Origin: an uncultured Synechococcus sp.
GTDB lineage: Bacteria; Cyanobacteriota; Cyanobacteriia; PCC-6307; Cyanobiaceae
Assembly: GCA_937930135.1 (NCBI GenBank)
Contig: CALGVO010000201.1
Location: 1-11,721 of the forward strand
DNA length: 11,721 nucleotides
Direction of reading: 5' to 3'
Shown here piece by piece: positions 6,937 through 11,721 of this stretch (positions are counted from its first letter, which is position 1; each line of letters begins with the position of its first letter). Position numbers and translations under genes: made by a program. A model generated the notes under the pieces. The model was not told the origin of the DNA, made no database searches, and was given only the letters and a program-made list of their open reading frames with translations.

Positions 6937-9416
6937 GGCGCATGGATCTCGCCTGTTCTCGGTATAGCCATGCTCTGGCGAGCGGCCCAGAGCTGCCCCA
7001 GGGCCAGGCCTCCGTCGTTGCAGGGCACGTGCTGGTTCCAGAACACGGCCAGCCCGGCCGCCCGCAGCCCGGCGATGCAGCCTTCCAGCAGCAGAGCGTT
7101 CTGGAAGCAGCCGCCCGCCAGCGCCACCTGGCTGCAGCCGCGCTCGCGGGCCGCCCGCAGCGCCAGGGCCACCAGCGACTCGCAGAGCTGCTGGTGCCAG
7201 AGCGCCGCCAGCTGGGCTGGAAGGAGGCCCGCCGCCAGCCCCTCCAGCAGCGCCTGGATCAGTGGCGCCCAATCCAGCCAGCCCAGGGGTAAGCCCGGGG
7301 ATGGCAGCGTCAGTTCGGTGGACGCGGAGAGGGCTGGGCCCACAGCCGTCGGCTGCCAGGGCAGCTGGCGGGCCAGCCCCTCCAGCAGCAGGCCCGCCTG
7401 GCCCTCGAAGCTGAGCTCCTGCACCAGATCGAGCAGGCTGGCCGCGCCGTCGAACAGCCGGCCCAGGGCCGAGGTGCGCGGGGCATTGCAGCCGCTGGCC
7501 AGGGCCTGGCGCAGCAGGCTGAGCTCCTGGGGCGCGAAGGCGGCCCGGCAGGCGGCGGCCCCCGGGTGCTCCAGCCAGCCGGCTTCGGTGAGCAGTCCCA
7601 GGGCCACGCGCCGGGGCTCCCGCATCGCCCGCTCCCCGCCAGGCAGGGGCCAGGGCCGCAGGCAGGCCAGCCGCTCGATCGCCAGCCCCCCACCGGCGGC
7701 AACCGGGGCCTCGGCCCGCTCCAGCCAGAGCAGCTCACCGCCCCAGAGCTGGTGCCCGCCGGCCGCGGCCGCGGCGGGTCCGTAGCCCAGGCCGTCGGCG
7801 GCCCACACCAACAGGGGCCCCTCCAGGCCTTGTTCGGCCGCCACCGCCAGGCCATGGGCCTGGTGGTGCTGCACGCGCAGCAGCGGCAGATCGCGACGCG
7901 ACGCCAGTCGCTCGGCCAGCTGCACGCTCACGTAGCCGGGATGGCCATCGGCCACCAGCACAGGGCCGGCACCGGGATCCTGGTTCTGGCCTTGCTGCTG
8001 CAGCAGCGCCTCCAGGCCCACCTGCAGGCGCTGCTGCAACCGGGCCGAGGCCAGATCACCCTGGTAGGGCGCCAGCCACACCCTGCCGCCGATCGCCAGG
8101 GCCGGCGCCGCCTTGAGATCGCCCCCCAGGGCCAGGACAGCGCGGGCGGAAGCCCCAGCGGGTGCCGGTGGCCAAGACACAGGCAGGGCAGCAGGGGCGT
8201 AGCCGCGGGCGCGGCGCAGCAGGGCGGGCTGGCCGTCGATCACCTGCAGGAGGGAGTCGTCGAGGGGGCGGGCGATCGGCCGGTTATGCACCAGGAAGGC
8301 ATCGGCGATGCCGCCCAGCCGCTCCAGGGCCTCGGCCGGCTCAATGCAGAGGGGCTCGCCGCTGGGGTTGCCGCTGGTGGCCACCAGCGGCAACCCCAGC
8401 GCAGCCACCAGCAGCTGGTGCAAGGGCGAGGCGGGCAGCATCACCCCCAGGCAGGGGCTGCCGGGAGCCACACCTGCGGCCACGCCAGCAACCGGCGACA
8501 GCGGCACAGCCGGCGGCTCAAGCCGGCGCAGCAGCACAATCGGCGCCGCAGCCTCCTCCAGCGCTCGGCGCTCCGCCGGCGTGATCCGCACCTGGCCCGC
8601 CAGCGGTGCCAGGTCGGCCACCAGCAGGGCAAAGGGCTTGTGGGGCCGGCGCTTGCGCTGGCGCAACCGGGCCACGGCCGCCGCGTTGGTGGCATCCACC
8701 AGCAGCTGGAAGCCGCCCACCCCCTGCAGGGCCAGGATGCCGCCGCGGCGCAGGAGGTCGACCGCCGCCTGCAGGGGATCGGCGGCAGCGGCATCAGCCA
8801 GCCAGGGCTGCCCATCGGGCGCCAGCAGCCGCAGCCGGGGCCCGCAGGCCGGGCAGCCGATCGTTTCGGCGTGGAAGCGGCGATCGCTGGGGTCGTCGAA
8901 TTCCGCCTGGCAGGCCGGGCAGAGGGGGAAGGCGGCCAGGGTGGTGTGGGCGCGGGCGTAGGGCTCGGCGGTGGCGATCGAATAGCGGGGTCCACAGCCG
9001 CTGCAGCTGATGAACGGGTAGCGGTAACGGCGGTTGGCGGGATCGGCCAGCTCGGCCAGGCAGGCGGGGCAGGGGGCGAGATCGGCGGCGAGAGCCGGGG
9101 CGATCAGGCCGGGGCCCAGGGGTTGGCCGGCGGCGGCGGCGATGCGCAGGCCGCGGGGCGCCGGAACGAGGGGCGGGAGCCACGTGGGCTCCAGTGGCTC
9201 CAGGGAGCCGGGGGGCTGAAGCGCCTCGGGCAGCCGCCGCACCAGCTGCTCCAGCGACCGGCGCTCCCCCTGCAACTCCAGCCGCACGGCGCCGGCCACG
9301 TTCTCCAACTCCCCATCCAGGGCCAGCTCCCTGGCCAGGCGGTGCACCAGCGGCCGGAAGCCCACCCCCTGCACCACCCCGCGGCAGAGCAGGCGCAGGC
9401 GGGCCTCGGCGCTCAT
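6912..9416 (-). CDS. hypF: HypF, carbamoyltransferase for cyanide ligand synthesis
   Basis: HypF uses carbamoyl phosphate and ATP to carbamoylate the C-terminal cysteine of HypE. The 834-aa protein has every domain in order: acylphosphatase (GVVQGVGFRPLVHRLA, 13-28, Arg21; likely Asn39); two double zinc fingers with Cys116/119, 138/141, 166/169, 188/191, spaced 18, 24 and 18 between pairs as in the family; a YrdC-like domain (KPFALLV 260-266, ATSGNPSGEP 346-355); and a Kae1-like domain (LALGGDLKAAPAL 428-440, VQHHQAH 515-521 with the HxxxH metal pair His517/His521, DGLGYG 541-546, LAGGCFQN 766-773, NDGG 800-803). It is longer than the usual 750-780 aa, through Ala/Gly/Pro-rich linkers (for example after DGLGYG) and a 20-residue C-terminal tail. 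ATG at 9416 forms ATGA with the hypB stop; an upstream in-frame opening to 9713 is only an overlap of hypB. GC is about 70-85% in sampled lines. Confidence 0.97.
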   Translation of the reverse strand: MSAEARLRLLCRGVVQGVGFRPLVHRLARELALDGELENVAGAVRLELQGERRSLEQLVRRLPEALQPPGSLEPLEPTWLPPLVPAPRGLRIAAAAGQPLGPGLIAPALAADLAPCPACLAELADPANRRYRYPFISCSGCGPRYSIATAEPYARAHTTLAAFPLCPACQAEFDDPSDRRFHAETIGCPACGPRLRLLAPDGQPWLADAAAADPLQAAVDLLRRGGILALQGVGGFQLLVDATNAAAVARLRQRKRRPHKPFALLVADLAPLAGQVRITPAERRALEEAAAPIVLLRRLEPPAVPLSPVAGVAAGVAPGSPCLGVMLPASPLHQLLVAALGLPLVATSGNPSGEPLCIEPAEALERLGGIADAFLVHNRPIARPLDDSLLQVIDGQPALLRRARGYAPAALPVSWPPAPAGASARAVLALGGDLKAAPALAIGGRVWLAPYQGDLASARLQQRLQVGLEALLQQQGQNQDPGAGPVLVADGHPGYVSVQLAERLASRRDLPLLRVQHHQAHGLAVAAEQGLEGPLLVWAADGLGYGPAAAAAGGHQLWGGELLWLERAEAPVAAGGGLAIERLACLRPWPLPGGERAMREPRRVALGLLTEAGWLEHPGAAACRAAFAPQELSLLRQALASGCNAPRTSALGRLFDGAASLLDLVQELSFEGQAGLLLEGLARQLPWQPTAVGPALSASTELTLPSPGLPLGWLDWAPLIQALLEGLAAGLLPAQLAALWHQQLCESLVALALRAARERGCSQVALAGGCFQNALLLEGCIAGLRAAGLAVFWNQHVPCNDGGLALGQLWAARQSMAIPRTGEIHAPCAWPTPE

Positions 9417-10195
9417 GGCACGAGGGCGGGAGCGGCGGTGGGGGCCAAGTCGAGCAGCGCCAGCAGGGCGTCGAGGCCCGCACCGGTGCGGGCGGACGTT
9501 TCCAGCACCCGAGCCTGGGGGGCGACGCGGGCGATGGCGGCATGGGCGGCGGCGCGGTCGAACTCCACCGCCGCGGCCAGGTCGATCTTGGTGATCAGCA
9601 CCAGGTGGGCGCCGTGGAAGATCGGCGCGTACTTGAGCGGCTTGTCCTCGCCCTCGGTGGTCGATACCAGCACCACCCGAAGGCTCTCGCCCAGGTCGTA
9701 GGCGCCGGGACACACCAGGTTGCCCACGTTCTCGATCACCAGCAGCTCCAGCTGCTCCAGCTCCACCCCCTGATGGTGCAGGCGGTGCAGCCCCTCGGCC
9801 ACCATCGCCGCCTCCAGGTGGCAGGCCTGGCCGGTGGTGATCGCGGCGGCAGCAAGCCCGGCGGCCTGGAGGCGGCGGGCGTCGTTGTCGGTGGCCAGAT
9901 CGCCCACGACCACGGCCAGCCGATCAGGGTCGCCCCCCAGCTGCGCCAGACGCCGGGCCAGGGCCTCCAGCAGGGCGGTCTTGCCGGAGCCGGGGGAGGA
10001 GAGCAGGTTCACCGCCCGCACGCCCGCCGCCGCGAAGCGCTGGCGCAGGGCTGAAGCCTGGGCATCGTTGCGCTGCAGCAGGGCGGTGTGCAGCGGCAGG
10101 GTGCGGATGGCGCTGTCCTCCTCGCCGGGGCGCTCAGGCGCGTGGGCCGCCGGGTGTTCAGGGTCTGGCTGTCCGCAGGCGCAGTCGCGGCACAT
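9413..10195 (-). CDS. hypB: HypB, nickel-metallochaperone GTPase
   Basis: HypB is a dimeric SIMIBI-class GTPase that works with HypA to insert nickel into the hydrogenase large subunit. At 260 aa it is close to normal. It starts with MCRDCACGQ, an N-terminal CxxCxC metal site; only scattered histidines follow (14, 18), not a polyhistidine store. Motifs: Walker A SSPGSGKT (66-73), GDLATDND (98-105), TGQACHL (121-127, metal ligands Cys125/His126), IENVGNLVCP (154-163, Cys162), and TKID (202-205) for guanine recognition. ATG at 10195 is chosen since HypB proteins start at MC; an in-frame GTG at 10216 would add seven residues and lies inside a hairpin. Neither start has a clear Shine-Dalgarno. 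hypB is separated from its usual neighbour hypA by a toxin-antitoxin pair and overlaps hypF by ATGA. Confidence 0.95.
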   Translation of the reverse strand: MCRDCACGQPDPEHPAAHAPERPGEEDSAIRTLPLHTALLQRNDAQASALRQRFAAAGVRAVNLLSSPGSGKTALLEALARRLAQLGGDPDRLAVVVGDLATDNDARRLQAAGLAAAAITTGQACHLEAAMVAEGLHRLHHQGVELEQLELLVIENVGNLVCPGAYDLGESLRVVLVSTTEGEDKPLKYAPIFHGAHLVLITKIDLAAAVEFDRAAAHAAIARVAPQARVLETSARTGAGLDALLALLDLAPTAAPALVP

Positions 10196-10200
10196 GGCAG

Positions 10201-10221
10201 CTGGAGTGGGGGCCACTCCAG
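10201..10221. repeat. Perfect 9-bp inverted repeat before hypB
   Basis: CTGGAGTGG (10201-10209), a three-base loop, then CCACTCCAG (10213-10221): a flawless GC-rich hairpin ending 5 nt before the hypB ATG. It lacks a T-run on either strand, so a standard intrinsic terminator is not supported. It could limit hypB translation, protect a processed mRNA end, or be a protein-binding site. Confidence 0.8.
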
Positions 10222-10236
10222 AGGCTAGGCAGCCTC
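10221..10236. repeat. Second, 6-bp inverted repeat between vapC and hypB
   Basis: GAGGCT (10221-10226), loop AGGC, AGCCTC (10231-10236), directly abutting the 9-bp hairpin and sharing its last base. Together the two stems fill most of the 51-bp gap between the vapC stop and the hypB ATG. Confidence 0.65.
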
Positions 10237-10246
10237 GCTGGTGCGG

Positions 10247-10651
10247 TCAGCCAGGGCGCTGCAGCCGCTGCAAGCGCAGCCGACTCACTGACGCCACGGC
10301 CTCAAAGTCAGCATCAAAACTCACCAGCACGGCGTTGTGGTGGAGCGCCACGGCAGCCACCAGCAGGTCGAGACTCAACACCGTGCGGCCGATGGCACGG
10401 CAGGCCTGGCCCAAGGCAATGGCCTGCTGCCACAGATCTGGCGGCGTGGCCAAAGCGGGCAACGTGGCGAATTGGGCCTCCAGCAACCTGGCCTCCTCCG
10501 GCCGGGCTGAGCGCAGCAGCTCAAAGCGCACCGGTTCAGCGAGATGGGCCGCTGGATCGAGCACAAACGGGGCGATGAACTGCTTCAACGCCAGCGGGCT
10601 CCGGGCCCGGGTGAAGTCGATCCAGAGGCTGCTGTCAAGCAACAGCATCAT
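10247..10651 (-). CDS. vapC: VapC-family PIN-domain toxin ribonuclease
   Basis: A 134-aa PIN-domain protein, probably a Mg2+-dependent endoribonuclease toxin; the RNA target cannot be told from sequence. The four-acid PIN site is visible: Asp6 in LLLDSSLWID (3-12), Glu44 in VRFELLR (41-47), Asp95 in LSLDLLVAAVA (92-102), and the late acidic pair in SFDADFEAVA (111-120, Asp113/Asp115). Length and spacing are those of intact VapC toxins. The start ATG at 10651 overlaps the antitoxin stop as ATGA (10648-10651), the usual coupling in such pairs; a second ATG follows at once. The gene lies between hypA and hypB and has nothing known to do with hydrogenase maturation. Its GC (about 60-65% in sampled lines) is lower than that of hypF and hypB, fitting a later arrival. 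The family is clear; the name vapC is given by fold and partner. Confidence 0.9.
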   Translation of the reverse strand: MMLLLDSSLWIDFTRARSPLALKQFIAPFVLDPAAHLAEPVRFELLRSARPEEARLLEAQFATLPALATPPDLWQQAIALGQACRAIGRTVLSLDLLVAAVALHHNAVLVSFDADFEAVASVSRLRLQRLQRPG

Positions 10652-10878
10652 CGGGTCAGCGCCTGATCCCGCTCCTGGTCGCGGCGTCGATCAGCCTCGA
10701 AACGCTCCAGCTCCACCCCCCACTCACCGCTGAGGAAACGCTGGGCGATGCGGGCGCGTCGACGCTGCTGCAGAGCCTCCTCCATCAGGCGCCGAATGGC
10801 AGGCCCCTTCTTGCGCTCGCCCGTGAGCTCGAGGACTTCAACCATCTCCGCCTCGGAAAGCTCAACCGTCACTTTCAT
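10648..10878 (-). CDS. vapB: VapB-type antitoxin, ribbon-helix-helix
   Basis: A 76-aa antitoxin expected to bind and block the downstream PIN toxin and to repress its own promoter. The N-terminal part MKVTVELSEAEM forms a beta strand and is followed by a helical segment with LELTGERKKGPAIRRLMEEAL (17-37), typical of ribbon-helix-helix antitoxins of the VapB/DUF2191 kind. The tail (38-76) is charged, with RRRARIAQRF and FEADRRRDQERDQ, likely the toxin-wrapping region. ATG at 10878 is preferred; an in-frame TTG at 10893 would add five residues that do not fit the strand. Only a weak AAGG lies just before the ATG. The gap from the hypA stop is 58 bp, the longest gene-free stretch in the window. 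Confidence 0.85.
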   Translation of the reverse strand: MKVTVELSEAEMVEVLELTGERKKGPAIRRLMEEALQQRRRARIAQRFLSGEWGVELERFEADRRRDQERDQALTR

Positions 10879-10936
10879 GCCTTGACGCCGCAATAGTCAG
10901 ACTTTGCCACGGGCTTAGCAGGGGATCAAGCAGCCC
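10879..10936 (-). other. Spacer between hypA and vapB, possible vapBC control region
   Basis: This 58-bp spacer is the most AT-rich part of its neighbourhood (about 53% GC in the surrounding 60-base line). On the minus strand it contains TTGATC and GACTATTG, but these are about 25 bp apart, too far for a normal -35/-10 pair, so no promoter can be called. CTTGA near one end (10926-10930) and TCAAG near the other (10881-10885) form a wide, short inverted repeat that may be chance. An autoregulated toxin-antitoxin promoter would be expected here. Confidence 0.3.
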
Positions 10937-11278
10937 TCACTCCACCTCCAGGGAGAGCAGGCGCAGGTCGCGGCCGCGCAGCAGCCGGCGGCTGATCGTG
11001 CCGCAGTGGGGGCAGTCGCAGCAGCCGTCGGGGGCGGGGAAGGGGACTTCGCAGACGGCGCAGTGGCATTCGGCCGGCTCGATTTCAATGTGCAGCTCGG
11101 CGCCGGCCGCGAGCGTGCCGGCCATCACCAGCGGGAAGGCGAAGCGCAGCGCCTCCACCTCCACCCCCGCCAGTTCCCCCACCCGCAGGCGGATCAGCGC
11201 GATCCGCCGCGCCCCCTCGGCCCGGGCCGCCGCCAGGGCCTGATCGCGCAGGGCCTCCATCAGGCTGAGTTCATGCAT
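10937..11278 (-). CDS. hypA: HypA, nickel-insertion chaperone
   Basis: HypA hands nickel to the hydrogenase large subunit together with HypB. The 113-aa product is standard. It starts MHELSLMEAL with the nickel-binding His2 next to the N-terminus, has LRVGELAGV (31-39) and a C-terminal zinc ribbon with Cys73/Cys76 and Cys89/Cys92 (CAVC and CPHC). His2 fixes the start at 11278. It overlaps the end of hoxW by 8 bp (11271-11278), and no Shine-Dalgarno is seen, so it is probably translated by coupling to hoxW. The hoxW-hypA order repeats the arrangement I recall from Synechococcus elongatus, where hypB follows directly; here vapBC intervenes. Confidence 0.96.
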   Translation of the reverse strand: MHELSLMEALRDQALAAARAEGARRIALIRLRVGELAGVEVEALRFAFPLVMAGTLAAGAELHIEIEPAECHCAVCEVPFPAPDGCCDCPHCGTISRRLLRGRDLRLLSLEVE

Positions 11279-11721
11279 GGCCGGTCAACCACTGGCGCAG
11301 CAACGCCCGGGCCGCAGGCAACACCGCCTGCAGCTGTGGGCTGAGGGCCGTGCCGTGCTCAAAGGTGTACGCCGGCACCAACAGCACCTGGGCCCCAGGC
11401 GTGCGGCCATAGAGCACCCGGCACACCGCCAGCAGAGCGGCAGGGTCGAGGTGGTGACTGGCCGCGCTCGACGCCCGTGCAGGGGCGAGCGGCTGCAGCA
11501 GGGGCAGCGCGCCCGCCGGCGCCGCCCAGGCATCGATGAACAGCACAGCATCGAGGCGGGCCAGCTCCTCGGCCAACTCGGGGGTGAGCTGCTGCACGCT
11601 GCGCACCGCCACCGGGCCGCCGGGCTCCGCCGCGGTGAGCACGGCCGCCTGCTCCGCCAGCAAGGCCCCCACGCCGTCGTCGCCGCGCAGGGGGTTGCCG
11701 ATGCCGATCACCAGCCGGTTG
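11271..11721 (-). CDS. hoxW: HoxW, hydrogenase maturation endopeptidase (5' end cut)
   Basis: A peptidase family M52 protein that removes the C-terminal extension of the hydrogenase large subunit after nickel insertion. The frame is open to the window edge; reading in from it gives NRLVIGIGNPLRGDDGVG, so only the first few residues are missing. The GTG at 11711 is an internal valine of that motif and not the start. Nickel-sensing ligands are visible: the Asp of RGDDG, the Asp of LFIDAW, and a His in ASHHLDP. QLTPELAEELARLD, CRVLYG and VPAYTFEHG followed by LSP resemble cyanobacterial HoxW as I remember it, which favours HoxW over HupW or HycI. About 149 residues are visible. The large-subunit gene hoxH is predicted just upstream, beyond the right edge. 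It overlaps hypA by 8 bp. Confidence 0.88.
   Translation of the reverse strand, partial: NRLVIGIGNPLRGDDGVGALLAEQAAVLTAAEPGGPVAVRSVQQLTPELAEELARLDAVLFIDAWAAPAGALPLLQPLAPARASSAASHHLDPAALLAVCRVLYGRTPGAQVLLVPAYTFEHGTALSPQLQAVLPAARALLRQWLTGHA

Larger units (their letters stand above)
1776..8887. repeat. HIP1 octamers (GCGATCGC), seven dispersed copies
   Basis: The palindrome GCGATCGC, the highly iterated palindrome of many cyanobacteria, occurs at 1776, 3098, 4181, 5775, 6147, 6282 and 8880 (start positions found by eye). I estimate about one copy or fewer by chance in a sequence of this length and GC. All lie inside coding sequence. Six of seven fall in the hypD-nifJ half, one in hypF, and I saw none from 8.9 kb to the right end. 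Confidence 0.75.

Noticed and set aside
6937..7272. N-terminal extension of HypC, within hypF
   Set aside because: HypC needs Cys directly after the first Met, as found at 6936; the extension is Ala/Gly-rich frame shadow.
7566..9701. A 711-codon plus-strand open frame opposite hypF and hypB
   Set aside because: It lies wholly antisense to two genes with full motif support, is dominated by Gln, Gly, Arg and His, and has no recognisable domain. High GC at third positions keeps the opposite frame open.
9417..9713. N-terminal extension of HypF, within hypB
   Set aside because: The acylphosphatase domain normally begins about ten residues after the ATG at 9416; the extension is Arg/Gly-rich shadow of hypB.
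10201..10221. Intrinsic terminator after vapC
   Set aside because: The stem is good but neither strand has a following T-run, and the downstream genes of the operon would have no visible promoter of their own.
10196..10936. Target-site duplication or transposon ends around vapBC
   Set aside because: Only short imperfect similarities (such as GGCTTAGCAG and GGCTAGGCAG) were seen in the two spacers; no transposase or clear terminal repeats.

Overview
The window is one tightly packed, single-direction (minus strand) block of accessory genes for a [NiFe] hydrogenase. Reading with transcription, from the right edge leftward, the order is hoxW (5' end cut by the window) - hypA - vapB - vapC - hypB - hypF - hypC - nifJ (pyruvate:ferredoxin oxidoreductase) - dihydroorotate-dehydrogenase-like gene - hypD - hypE. 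The likely source is a high-GC picocyanobacterium of the Cyanobium/Synechococcus/Vulcanococcus kind. This is inferred from three things: a HoxW-type protease directly before hypA and hypB, as I recall from the Synechococcus elongatus hoxUYHW-hypAB cluster; a cyanobacterial-style single-chain PFOR; and at least seven copies of the HIP1 octamer GCGATCGC.

Region by region: 11271-11721 holds hoxW, the endopeptidase that trims the large subunit HoxH; hoxH itself probably lies just outside the right edge. 10937-11278 is hypA, for nickel insertion. 10247-10878 is a VapBC-type toxin-antitoxin pair with lower GC than its flanks. 10196-10246 is a 51-bp gap carrying two adjacent perfect hairpins. 6742-10195 holds hypB (Ni-metallochaperone GTPase), hypF (carbamoyltransferase) and hypC (CN/CO-Fe scaffold partner). 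2139-6745 holds nifJ and a DHOD-like flavoprotein gene. 27-2131 holds hypD and hypE. No stretch over 300 bases lacks a gene, and I found no RNA gene, transposase or CRISPR array.

How it works together: HypE and HypF make cyanide ligands from carbamoyl phosphate. HypC and HypD carry the Fe(CN)2CO unit. HypA and HypB deliver nickel, and HoxW then clips the mature large subunit. NifJ oxidises pyruvate to acetyl-CoA and reduces ferredoxin, an electron source for fermentative H2 formation by the bidirectional Hox hydrogenase. The striking point is architectural. The usual hypABFCDE order is kept but interrupted twice: by vapBC between hypA and hypB, and by nifJ plus the DHOD-like gene between hypC and hypD. 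The second insertion is joined by 4-bp stop/start overlaps at hypC/nifJ and at nifJ/DHOD-like and by a 7-bp gap to hypD, so pyruvate fermentation and hydrogenase maturation appear to form one expression unit.
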